This document shows, piece by piece, positions 30,048 to 37,322 of a stretch of DNA of 54,067 bases (its first letter is position 1; each line of letters starts with the position of its first letter). Origin of the DNA: Rhodocyclales bacterium (GTDB lineage: Bacteria; Pseudomonadota; Gammaproteobacteria; Burkholderiales; Rhodocyclaceae); contig JAPLQY010000079.1 of assembly GCA_026399475.1 (NCBI GenBank), positions 1 to 54,067 on the forward strand, given 5' to 3'. The position numbers and the translations under genes are program-made. The notes under the pieces are model-generated. The model ran no database searches, was not told the DNA's origin, and saw only the letters and a list, made by a program, of their open reading frames with translations.

Positions 30048-30505
30048 AAATACCAGCGGGTGAGCATCTCCGCCACGCACGCGGGTTTGTCGCTGCCTTC
30101 GATCTCGATCGTCGCCTGCCACAGCATTTGTGCGCCGCCGGCGATGTCTTCCACCCCGCCGAGTACGAACCTCGCGCGTACCCGGCTGCCGACTTTCACC
30201 GGCGAAGTAAAACGCACGCGGTTGAGGCCATAATTCACGGCCAGCTTGATGCCGTCGACTGCAATGCATTCCTGGGCGAACTTGGCCAGCAGCGACACGC
30301 TAAGGTAACCATGTGCAATCGGCCCGCCAAAAGGCGATTCGCGCTTTGCTCGCTCGACATCGACATGAATCCATTGCTGGTCGCCCGTAACCTGCGCAAA
30401 GGCATTCACGCGCTCCTGGTCGATGAGCATCCAGTCGCTGACACCGATCTCCTGTCCCAGCCTGGCCTTGGCATCTTCAATGCCCGCGAACCGCGTTGAT
30501 TTCAT
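30044..30505 (-). CDS. MaoC-fold (R)-specific enoyl-CoA hydratase-like protein
   Basis: The 153-residue single hot-dog domain has the hydratase motif: Asp in FAQVTGDQQWIHVD followed by GPIAHGYLSVSLL. This matches NodN/MaoC-type dehydratases that act on acyl-CoA substrates, for example in fatty acid or polyhydroxyalkanoate metabolism. The catalytic Asp and His are present. It stands alone, convergent and four-base overlapping (CTAG) with the HD-GYP gene. The actual substrate is unknown. Confidence 0.88.
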   Translation of the reverse strand: MKSTRFAGIEDAKARLGQEIGVSDWMLIDQERVNAFAQVTGDQQWIHVDVERAKRESPFGGPIAHGYLSVSLLAKFAQECIAVDGIKLAVNYGLNRVRFTSPVKVGSRVRARFVLGGVEDIAGGAQMLWQATIEIEGSDKPACVAEMLTRWYF

Positions 30506-30580
30506 GGTTGCCCCCTGAAGCGCCCTATCGTCACTTTTGCAACACTGTCAAAGACCGGATGCATATGGCGACATGGAGCC

Positions 30581-31855
30581 TCACTCTTCAGGCCGCTTTT
30601 CAAAGAAAAAGCAGTCGGGCAGTAGTGCGGGCGCAATGACATCGACATCCTTGGCCGATACGCCACAGGTGAAAAATATCTCGCGCCAGATCCGCAGTAC
30701 CTCGATCATCCGGTTAACTTCAGCGCGGGCATCTTCTTCCGATAATCCAAAGCGCCCCACCTGCGACAGCAGGTTGTAGATACTGGCCGTGCGACCATAT
30801 TGGCCGACAGTCAGTGCCAGATCGCGTCGCTCCTGGCTGATGACGGGGCTTGGCACCAAGTCATAGGCTGGCGACAACCGCCATCCTTTCTGCCGCCACA
30901 GCAAGGCGTGGTTGCGCGGGTGATCGTCGTTGTTGGTCACAGCGGCATTGAAAACCATCCGTCTGAACAGTTCCGCACAATCGGATTCCGGTTTGTCGGA
31001 CCATCGGCGCAGATTGTCGGCCAATAGAGGGTAAGACCAGCGTTCCCGTTCAAGATGACTGTCGCCGCAGTCAAGCACCGTCAGCCCGCTGACCAGGCCA
31101 AAGCGCAGATAGCCTTTGTCAGTCCCTGTTTCGCAATACTGGCGATCGAAGCGCTGCAGCATGAGCACGTCGCTCTCGCCGACTGACTGCAGCCGCGCCT
31201 GCGTGACGTTCAAGCCGCAACGGCGCGCAAGATCGAGCGTCGCGAATTCGACCCGCTGCAGATTGAATCGGTCATCTTTTGCAGGAAATTTTCCGAGCCA
31301 AAGATTTTGCTCGTCCTCGATCGTGGCCTTGGGGCGAGCCCCGCCCATGCTGGTACCGGGATCGAGTTGTTCGAGCAAATGCACGTCTACCGGCTGCCCC
31401 TCCTCGATTGCCTGGGTCGCGGCGATCAGATCGGGTAACTGAACCGTTCGGTTGTAATGCCGTTTTGGTGCGGGTGGCTCAACCTTCAGGCCAAAGCTCA
31501 GGTAGCCGGCCCCGTCCTGTGGGCCATGCAGCAGATAGTCGATCTCATGAAGATCAGCAGGACTCCGCTCCAGCTTGTGTTCGATCACACGCCGGCCCCA
31601 GGCATCGGGGCCGGCATCGCGCACGGCACCGGGAATGCCTTTGAGTTGGGTGAACTCGAATACCCGATTGGCAAGCGGCAAGCGAAATGGATCGAGGGCT
31701 ACTGCCTCAGGCCGCTGCAGGTAGCGATCACCATAACGAAACCGCCCCACCTGAGTACCGTCGGACAGTGTTTGCACTCTGAGGAGTGCCGCCGGCACCG
31801 CCTCCAAGGATCCGGGCAGCTGGATATAGATGTAGGCCTCGCGCTCAGAAATCAT
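30581..31855 (-). CDS. hipA: HipA-family serine/threonine kinase toxin
   Basis: The 424-residue protein has the HipA fold. The glycine-rich loop with the autophosphorylation-type segment reads TSMGGARPKA (about 168-177). The catalytic loop is NNDDHPRNHALLW with Asp310/311 and Asn315, and the metal-binding Asp is in YDLVPSP (332). HipA toxins phosphorylate translation factors such as aminoacyl-tRNA synthetases and cause dormancy. I start at ATG 31853-31855 because it overlaps the hipB stop by 11 bases; the longer frame covers hipB. Kinase residues look intact, so it may be active. Confidence 0.9.
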   Translation of the reverse strand: MISEREAYIYIQLPGSLEAVPAALLRVQTLSDGTQVGRFRYGDRYLQRPEAVALDPFRLPLANRVFEFTQLKGIPGAVRDAGPDAWGRRVIEHKLERSPADLHEIDYLLHGPQDGAGYLSFGLKVEPPAPKRHYNRTVQLPDLIAATQAIEEGQPVDVHLLEQLDPGTSMGGARPKATIEDEQNLWLGKFPAKDDRFNLQRVEFATLDLARRCGLNVTQARLQSVGESDVLMLQRFDRQYCETGTDKGYLRFGLVSGLTVLDCGDSHLERERWSYPLLADNLRRWSDKPESDCAELFRRMVFNAAVTNNDDHPRNHALLWRQKGWRLSPAYDLVPSPVISQERRDLALTVGQYGRTASIYNLLSQVGRFGLSEEDARAEVNRMIEVLRIWREIFFTCGVSAKDVDVIAPALLPDCFFFEKRPEE

Positions 31856-32192
31856 AATCGTCGCGAGCCTTGCTGGGCTTGCCTGCCCGCTTTGGACGCC
31901 GAGACGCTTCGAGCGCCTTGCCGTGAAGATCAGTATCCGGATCGGCAACAGGCTCCAGTGACTTGTCTAGGCCCAATGCCCACAGGACGGTAAAGCAAAC
32001 GCCAACGGCCGTGCCGGGTTTCCCCATCTCAAGTGCCGTCAGGGTATTGCGATTGATCCCCGCCTTGCTGGCTAGGTCAACGACCGACCAGCCGCGCCGA
32101 AGCCGTGCAATACGGATGCGCCGCCCAAGTTGGGCGACCCATTCTGATGCTTCTATCGGCAAGATAAATTTGCTCATTTTACTAGGCGCCAT
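31845..32192 (-). CDS. hipB: HipB-type XRE-family antitoxin
   Basis: The 115-residue protein has a helix-turn-helix at about 22-75 (LGRRIRIARLRRGWSVVDLASKAGINRNTLTALEMGK, uninterrupted in the protein) and a basic, disordered C-terminal tail (ASRRPKRAGKPSKARDDYDF). It should neutralise HipA and repress its own promoter. It overlaps hipA by 11 bases. The start is ATG 32190-32192, although ATG five codons later is possible; neither has a strong Shine-Dalgarno. A promoter and repeats just upstream fit autoregulation. Confidence 0.87.
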   Translation of the reverse strand: MAPSKMSKFILPIEASEWVAQLGRRIRIARLRRGWSVVDLASKAGINRNTLTALEMGKPGTAVGVCFTVLWALGLDKSLEPVADPDTDLHGKALEASRRPKRAGKPSKARDDYDF

Positions 32193-32250
32193 ATCGGCTA
32201 ACGCTGATCATATTAGGCAATTACGTTTTGACATGCAAGATATATTAGGC
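32182..32250 (-). promoter_or_regulatory. hipBA promoter with three operator-like direct repeats
   Basis: On the reverse strand TTGCAT (32233-32238) and TAATAT (32210-32215) are spaced by 17 bases, a good sigma-70 promoter. The word GCCTAATAT occurs at 32242-32250 and 32210-32218, and GCCTAGTA at 32180-32187. The copies are 31-32 bases apart, about three helical turns. One copy covers the -10 box and one lies just inside the start of hipB. Confidence 0.65.
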
Positions 32251-32309
32251 GAAATGCTGATTGATTCCCATTAAAACAGACATGGATCAATCATGCGGAA
32301 TGCCGCCCA

Positions 32310-32534
32310 TTATTTCAACCCCGCCACCGCCACGGCAATCGCCGCCGCCCGACTGATCCCCCTGCCTCGCGCCCAGTCATCCAACCGCTCCAGGACGGCT
32401 GGATCAATTGAAACGGCGATTGCGCATTTTCTCCCCGCCCGCTTGATCGACTTCCTGCCGTCCGGCACCTGATCGATGAAATCACCGATGTCACCCTGTA
32501 GGAGCGCTACATCAGGTTTCCGTAGTTTCACCAT
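32310..32534 (-). CDS. Ribbon-helix-helix protein, intact copy downstream of fic
   Basis: The 74-residue protein has a basic N-terminal part (DGRKSIKRAGRK) and a C-terminal ribbon-helix-helix-like core (CAIAVSIDPAVLERLDDWARGRG then ISRAAAIAVAVAGLK). It resembles small DNA-binding antitoxins or repressors. It begins 31 bases after the fic stop on the same strand, so it is probably the last gene of a fic operon. A near-identical, frameshifted copy lies upstream of fic at 34137-34399. Whether it neutralises Fic or only regulates is not known. Confidence 0.75.
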   Translation of the reverse strand: MVKLRKPDVALLQGDIGDFIDQVPDGRKSIKRAGRKCAIAVSIDPAVLERLDDWARGRGISRAAAIAVAVAGLK

Positions 32535-32565
32535 CGGTTCACCGTCGCAGTAACGACAGGGGACG

Positions 32566-34044
32566 CTATTCGGGCTGATTTAATTTTTCGCGCGTTATGC
32601 GTTCAATCAGCGTAAATGTAGCCTCAGGAACGCGCACGCCGTACTGCTTGCGGCGATTCTTCGAGATTGTCCCGTTTTGCTGCAAGCATGAAACCACCAA
32701 GGCGGCGAGATCGCTATTGCGAATATCCACCGCATCATTGACGACCCGAACAATCTGATCGTAGTGCGACAAGAAGTCGGTCTCCTTGCGCAGATCAACC
32801 TCCAGTGCCTGCTGCGCCATTCTGAAACCGAACTCGACGCACTGAGTGGCGTTCCAGAACTGATAGATCGAAGGGTGCCCCATAAACTTGAAGTCGTATT
32901 CATCTCCGTCGAGCCACGTCACGTCCCAGTAACGCCGGGCCTTCTTGGAAAAGCCGTTCAGGGCAGCCAGATAATCGGCCTCGTTGCGCTTCATCGCAAT
33001 CGACACCGGTAGCATGAAACCTTTTTCCAGCTTGCCAGACTGGCATAGGGCGTGATGAAACAGGAAGCGTGAAAGCCTGCCGTTACCGTCCATGAACGGA
33101 TGGACGAAGACAAAACCAAACGAGATGACCGATGCAGCAACAATCGGATCGATGTCTCGAGCAAACCCATTGGCGAATGAAATCAGGCCATCCATCAATT
33201 CGCCCACCTGCCCAGGCGCGGGCGGTACGTAGGTCACACCGGCAGATCCGCGCAGGGGGCCGCGCAGCCAGTTCTGCTCACCCCGGAACGATGATGCCTG
33301 GTCGATGGCGGAACTGACCACTGAGGATTGCAGCGCTGACAGATAGGACTCGCTCAACGGCTGTGGATCGTGCGCCTGGCGCAACAGGTTGGCAAATGAT
33401 TCTGCTTTGCTCTCGCTCGGGGTTTCCCGTTCGATTGCAAACGAACTCTCTGTCTCGCTCAAATAGGCCCACGCCAAGGCCCGGTCCATCATCTCGTGAC
33501 TCAATGAACCGATGAACGCGTTGGCTTGCGCAAGGATTCCTGCATCAATCAAGGCATTGATGGTCGGCGTACGTTCGACCGTCGGGCAATACGCCGGAGA
33601 GCCCAAGCCATTGAACCTGACACGCCACTTGGCATTCCGCACACCGGCTGTGGTCACATATTTTGCCGTGTCGAACAGATCTGCTACCTGACCGCCGATC
33701 GAGGGGATGTCATCGAGACTATTGCCCGTATAGGTTTCCCACAGGTAACAAGCTTTGCGAATGTTTGAACCGTTGGGTGTTGCCCGAATTTCCCCTAAAA
33801 GACGTTCAGGCGGTATCCTTGATGCCGCCTGAACAATGATCGGCATGTTGATGCCCTCATGCTTCAAGGCGAATAAAAGATGATCGAGAGGATCATCGGT
33901 TGCCGGGGCTGTCGATTTGGGAACCCATATCCCTTGTGGCGTTTGCTCAATGCGGGTGACTGGCATGACCTTCGCCGGCCGCTCGATATCGAAAGCGGCA
34001 AGCCCAAATTGCTGACGAAGCTTTTCGTAGCCGACAAAGGCCAT
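32566..34044 (-). CDS. Fic-domain protein (probable AMP-transferase) with inhibitory motif
   Basis: The 492-residue protein has an N-terminal Fic-associated region (DUF4172-like position, about 1-190), the Fic core with HPFMDGNGRLSR (315-326) fully conserved, and a C-terminal winged-helix-like region (GTISKNRRKQYGVRVPEATF). A class II inhibitory segment SSFAIERE lies at about 200-207. It keeps the key Glu but has Arg where Gly/Asn is usual. The predicted activity is AMPylation of a protein target. The start ATG has AAGGA upstream. It is flanked by two paralogous ribbon-helix-helix genes, an unusual layout. Confidence 0.9.
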   Translation of the reverse strand: MAFVGYEKLRQQFGLAAFDIERPAKVMPVTRIEQTPQGIWVPKSTAPATDDPLDHLLFALKHEGINMPIIVQAASRIPPERLLGEIRATPNGSNIRKACYLWETYTGNSLDDIPSIGGQVADLFDTAKYVTTAGVRNAKWRVRFNGLGSPAYCPTVERTPTINALIDAGILAQANAFIGSLSHEMMDRALAWAYLSETESSFAIERETPSESKAESFANLLRQAHDPQPLSESYLSALQSSVVSSAIDQASSFRGEQNWLRGPLRGSAGVTYVPPAPGQVGELMDGLISFANGFARDIDPIVAASVISFGFVFVHPFMDGNGRLSRFLFHHALCQSGKLEKGFMLPVSIAMKRNEADYLAALNGFSKKARRYWDVTWLDGDEYDFKFMGHPSIYQFWNATQCVEFGFRMAQQALEVDLRKETDFLSHYDQIVRVVNDAVDIRNSDLAALVVSCLQQNGTISKNRRKQYGVRVPEATFTLIERITREKLNQPE

Positions 34045-34064
34045 GATTTCCTTACCCGGTCAAG

Positions 34065-34106
34065 GATATTTTTACGAATCGTCAATATAACCCAGATATT
34101 CTTACG
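34065..34106. promoter_or_regulatory. Paired direct repeats upstream of fic
   Basis: GATATTTTTACG (34065-34076) and GATATTCTTACG (34095-34106) differ at one base and are exactly 30 bases apart, about three helical turns. They lie in the AT-rich gap between the frameshifted regulator copy and the fic start. They look like operator half-sites for a DNA-binding antitoxin. Confidence 0.6.
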
Positions 34107-34136
34107 GCAAGCAATGAAATCGGGGGAGATAGCGGT

Positions 34137-34399
34137 TCATCCCTTCAACTTCGCCACTGCCACAGCTATTGCTGCCGCCCGGCTGATCCCCCTGCCTCGC
34201 GCCCAGTCATCCAACCGCTCCAGGACGGCTGGATCAATTGAAACGGGGATTGCGCATTTCCCCCCCCCCCCCCCCCCCGCTTGATCGACTTCCTGCCGTC
34301 CGGCGCCTGATCGATGAAATCATCGATGTCGGCCTGAAGTGGCGCTGCATCAGGCTCAAGCCCGTCAGCCTGGACGGTCAGCGGGTAGCTCCCGCGCAT
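34137..34399 (-). pseudogene. Second ribbon-helix-helix gene copy, out of frame at a G19 tract (phase-variable candidate)
   Basis: The sequence closely matches the intact gene at 32310-32534. From ATG 34397-34399 it encodes IDDFIDQAPDGRKSIKR, then enters a run of 19 G on the coding strand and shifts frame. The intact copy has 11 bases there, so a tract of 17 or 20 G would restore the frame. It would then read through KCAIPVSIDPAVLERLDDW to the stop at 34137-34139. No other disabling change is seen. It lies just upstream of fic on the same strand. It may be a reversible off state, a dead copy, or a sequencing error in the homopolymer. Confidence 0.75.
34260..34278. repeat. Homopolymer of 19 C (G on the coding strand)
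   Basis: The run is uninterrupted and lies inside a gene fragment. Nothing comparable occurs elsewhere in the window. Runs of this length are prone to slipped-strand mispairing and also to sequencing or assembly error, so the length should be read with caution. Confidence 0.95.
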
Positions 34400-34421
34400 G
34401 GACTACGCTTTGCGCCCAGGC

Positions 34422-34901
34422 TTATTGCCGGGCCAAAGTGACGGGGCTCGGGAGCAACCGAGAAGATAGACAGATGTGCGGCAGACCGAGATACGCATAC
34501 AAGTCCTGCAAGACCGACAGAACATAGCGTCGGGCAGTTACCGCAATGGTCATATTGACAACAGCATGAATCCGCTGCTGGGCGGACCAGGTTTCGCCAG
34601 GCGCGTTTACGGGGAAACAACAGCTCTCGTTGAAAGCCTTTCGGATTCGACGTGCGGCCTCTGCGGCACGCTCGCGCAAGCTGATGCCAACTGCGAAGCC
34701 AAGCCACAAGACAACAAGCTCCGCACCTGCGTTGGCAAGAACAAAAGCCATAGCAGCCAACGTAATCCAGAACCAGACCACCGTTTCGGAATGTTGATCG
34801 CTCGTCGATTTGCAGAACAAAAGGGAAAGTACGTCCATGAACCACATGGTACGACCCCGACCCTCGAAAACAGGGGCGAAAAGCGCACACGGACGTCGCA
34901 T
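34422..34901 (-). CDS. Possible small membrane protein, unrecognised
   Basis: The frame has up to 159 codons; a start at an internal Met (MWFMDVLSLLF) is more likely. It contains one long hydrophobic stretch, possibly two segments (VVWFWITLAAMAFVLANAGAELVVLWLGFAVGI, one run in the protein), then a basic region and a weakly conserved tail. No clear ribosome site is seen. An overlapping frame on the other strand is also open, so coding is uncertain. It sits between the fic locus and the tRNA-Arg region. Confidence 0.35.
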   Translation of the reverse strand: MRRPCALFAPVFEGRGRTMWFMDVLSLLFCKSTSDQHSETVVWFWITLAAMAFVLANAGAELVVLWLGFAVGISLRERAAEAARRIRKAFNESCCFPVNAPGETWSAQQRIHAVVNMTIAVTARRYVLSVLQDLYAYLGLPHICLSSRLLPSPVTLARQ

Positions 34902-34986
34902 TTCAGCCCCCTGAAACCCTGATCTGGTGATAAGGAGAGTTCAACGTCCCTATCCCGGCCACTGAGCCTCAGCAGACCGGCCTACC

Positions 34987-35059
34987 GGTCACACTTCGGG
35001 CACAGACATCCAGTGATATTGAGGGATGGTCGGGCACAATTTGGTCACACTCGGGCACA
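34987..35059. repeat. Short direct repeats near the tRNA-Arg 3' end
   Basis: GGTCACACTTCGGGCACA (34987-35004) and GGTCACACTCGGGCACA (35043-35059) are near-identical, and a shorter GGTCGGGCACA lies at 35028-35038. GGCACACAATTTGTGCC (35054-35070) is palindromic. The cluster begins about 80 bases past the tRNA 3' end. It could be recombinase arm sites from a past integration, or a regulatory array. Confidence 0.6.
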
Positions 35060-35093
35060 CAATTTGTGCCAGAATTAGCCTGGCCAAGCAAGA

Positions 35094-35130
35094 TAAAAAA
35101 ACAGAAATAATCTGTTACTATCTGTTTTTT
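35094..35130 (-). terminator. Probable terminator after tRNA-Arg
   Basis: AAAAAACAGA and TCTGTTTTTT form an inverted repeat with A and T tracts on either side, placed 12 bases past the CCA end of the tRNA-Arg on the reverse strand. The stem is AT-rich and its exact pairing is uncertain because of an internal ACAGA/TCTGT repeat. Confidence 0.6.
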
Positions 35131-35141
35131 ATAATGTTTTA

Positions 35142-35218
35142 TGGTCCGCCCGGCGGGATTCGAACCCACTACCCCCGGCTTAGAAGGCCGGTGCTCTATC
35201 CAGATGAGCTACGGGCGG
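35142..35218 (-). tRNA. tRNA-Arg (anticodon UCU)
   Basis: A 77-nt class I tRNA with encoded CCA. The acceptor arm CCGCCCG pairs with CGGGCGG (35212-35218 and 35146-35152 in forward coordinates). The anticodon stem CCGGC/GCCGG encloses CTTCTAA, giving TCT. D and T arms are typical (GTTCGAATCCC). tRNA-Arg genes are frequent integration targets, and the fic/hip accessory block lies beyond its 3' end. Confidence 0.96.
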
Positions 35219-35452
35219 ATGCACTGCACAACACGGTCGCTTGCGGCGGGTGACTGAATCCCGGACTATCAAAGCCGCCACCAAAGCGCGCGCATGACCG
35301 CGTGTGGCGAGTTTACAGGGAAACGGGGCCAGGGATGGCGATTCAAGACAAGGCCGCGAATATCGGCGACACATTGGCGAAGGACGGAAAAATTCGCCTT
35401 CGGCGTAGCATAATTACGGATGTCGAAGCCCGTTACCCCTCCCGTTCGTCCT

Positions 35453-35683
35453 ATGGCAATAGAACCCACTTACTGCTACCACTGTCGCACGCATCACCCA
35501 CGCAACGAAATGCGTCTGATCGTCACCAAGACCGGCAAGCGCTGGCGTTGCATCCGCAGCATCGAGGCCACCCAGCAGGGCCCTGAAGCGCGCGAAGCCT
35601 ACGGCCGCCAGGTGTCCGAGATCAACAAGGCGGAATCGAAGAGCCGGGCGCAGCGGATGAACAATCTCCTTCAGGAAAAGTAG
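35453..35683 (+). CDS. Small protein with Cys/His-rich N-terminus, unknown function
   Basis: The 76-residue product begins MAIEPTYCYHCRTHHPRNEM and has a second Cys in KRWRCIRSIEA. The CxxC...H/C arrangement could bind zinc. The second half is helical and charged (EINKAESKSRAQRMNNLLQEK). An upstream in-frame ATG at 35420 would add eleven residues. It ends five bases before yajD, so the two are one operon and may work together on nucleic acid. I do not recognise a named family. Confidence 0.65.
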   Translation: MAIEPTYCYHCRTHHPRNEMRLIVTKTGKRWRCIRSIEATQQGPEAREAYGRQVSEINKAESKSRAQRMNNLLQEK

Positions 35684-35688
35684 TCCGG

Positions 35689-36054
35689 ATGGCAAGCCCC
35701 ACCTCAGGCAAGCTCGACCGCATCGTCGCCGATGCGCGCCGCGCGGCCGACAGTCGCGACCAGGGCTATCGCGAACTGGCGCTGAAGATCTACCCGTGGA
35801 TATGCGGCCGCTGCGCCCGCGAATTTACCCGCACCAACCTGCGCGAGCTCACCGTGCATCACCGCGATCACAACCACAACAACAACCCGTCCAATGGCAG
35901 CAACTGGGAGTTGCTGTGCCTGTACTGCCACGACAACGAGCATCAGCGACAACTCGAAGCGGCGGGCAGTGACGCAGGCGCCGCCGGTGACGGCCCGGCG
36001 GCGACCCACTCTCCGTTTGCCAATCTCAAGGCGATGCTGGGCAACAGAGACTAA
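35689..36054 (+). CDS. yajD: YajD family HNH nuclease
   Basis: The 121-residue protein has an HNH fold. CGRCAREFTRTNLRELTVHHRDHNHNNNP spans the first zinc pair and the HH core in the protein. It continues to SNWELLCLYCHDNEHQRQ with the second CxxC and the final His. This matches YajD in length and motif order; function in the cell is unknown. The last 30 residues are disordered. Its stop overlaps the convergent galE stop (CTAA). Confidence 0.9.
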   Translation: MASPTSGKLDRIVADARRAADSRDQGYRELALKIYPWICGRCAREFTRTNLRELTVHHRDHNHNNNPSNGSNWELLCLYCHDNEHQRQLEAAGSDAGAAGDGPAATHSPFANLKAMLGNRD

Positions 36055-37073
36055 TCGGTCCCTGAAGACAACTGCAGTTGTTCGCACTGCTGTTGCCAGC
36101 GCCACGCATCGGCGCACATCTGTTGCAAGCCGCGTTTTGCCATCCAGCCGAGCAGTTCCCGCGCCAGGGCAGGATCGGCCCAGCACTGGGCAATATCGCC
36201 GGCGCGGCGCGGGCCGATCTTGCAGGGAATGGCGCGGCCACTGGCCTGCCCGAAAGCCTTGACCATATCCAGGACGGAATAGCCCTGCCCGGTCCCCAGA
36301 TTCACCGTCAGCAGGCCACCCTGTCGATCGAGGTAGTCGAGCGCCGCAGCGTGGCCTGCCGCCAGATCGACCACGTGAATGTAGTCGCGCACGCCGGTGC
36401 CATCCGGCGTCGGGTAATCGTCGCCCCAGACATTGAGGAATTCGCGGCGACCGGCAGCCACCTGCGCAATGAAAGGCATCAGGTTGTTGGGTATGCCGCG
36501 CGGGTCCTCGCCGATCAGGCCCGACTCATGGGCGCCGACCGGGTTGAAGTAACGCAGCCGGGCGATGCGCCAGTCGGGTTCCGCAAGGTGCAGGTCGGCC
36601 AGAACGTCCTCGATGAACAGCTTGCTGCGGCCGTAGGGGTTGGTGGCCGAGCGCGGAAAGTCTTCGCCGATGGGCACACTGGCCGGATCGCCATACACGG
36701 TGGCCGACGAAGAAAAAACGAAGGTCTTCACCTTCGCCCGGCGCATGGCAGCCAGCAGCTGCAGCGTGCCATTGACATTGTTGTCGTAATACTCGAGCGG
36801 CTTGGCCACCGATTCACCCACCGCCTTGAGGCCGGCGAAATGCATCACGGCGGTGACCGGATGGCTGACAAAAATGCCATCGAGCAGCGCCGCATCCCGG
36901 CAGTCGCCTTCGATGAAAACCGGACGCCTGCCGCAGATACCGGCCAACCGGTCGACCACTTCGACACGACTGTTGCAGAGGTTATCGACAATCAACAACT
37001 CATGCCCGGCCTGCGCCAGGGTCACGCAGGTGTGAGAGCCGATGTAGCCGGTGCCGCCGGTGATCAGGATCAT
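36051..37073 (-). CDS. galE: UDP-glucose 4-epimerase
   Basis: The 340-residue short-chain dehydrogenase-type epimerase interconverts UDP-glucose and UDP-galactose for envelope polysaccharide synthesis. It has the NAD-binding GGTGYIGSHTCV at the N-terminus. FSSSATVYGDP carries the catalytic Ser/Thr region, and NPYGRSKLFIED has the YxxxK pair. RYFNPVGAHESGLIGEDP and the C-terminal IPCKIGPRRAGD segment are typical. It is separate from the sugar cluster at 42-52 kb but probably supplies it. A long open frame on the opposite strand is a shadow. Confidence 0.95.
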   Translation of the reverse strand: MILITGGTGYIGSHTCVTLAQAGHELLIVDNLCNSRVEVVDRLAGICGRRPVFIEGDCRDAALLDGIFVSHPVTAVMHFAGLKAVGESVAKPLEYYDNNVNGTLQLLAAMRRAKVKTFVFSSSATVYGDPASVPIGEDFPRSATNPYGRSKLFIEDVLADLHLAEPDWRIARLRYFNPVGAHESGLIGEDPRGIPNNLMPFIAQVAAGRREFLNVWGDDYPTPDGTGVRDYIHVVDLAAGHAAALDYLDRQGGLLTVNLGTGQGYSVLDMVKAFGQASGRAIPCKIGPRRAGDIAQCWADPALARELLGWMAKRGLQQMCADAWRWQQQCEQLQLSSGTD

Positions 37074-37322
37074 GATGCAGGGTTCCAGGGAATGGGTGTC
37101 GGCATCTTACAGTCCGGGAGGCGCCGAGTCTCATCGCGCCGATCACCAACGCGGTGGATTCAAAAAATTGCGCGTTGCAATTTTCACCCCATCCGCAACA
37201 TGCCCCCGCAGGAGCGGCAACTCAGGCAGCGCAAAGCGGAGCGGTGTTGATGAAAATCAATACCTGTGACATGGTTCGGGGCCATGCTGTAAAGATAAGT
37301 ACGCCATGCACAATGGACCGAC

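Noticed and set aside
36078..37250. Long forward frame of 390 codons opposite galE
   Set aside because: Its product lacks any protein family character and is explained by GC-rich third positions of galE.
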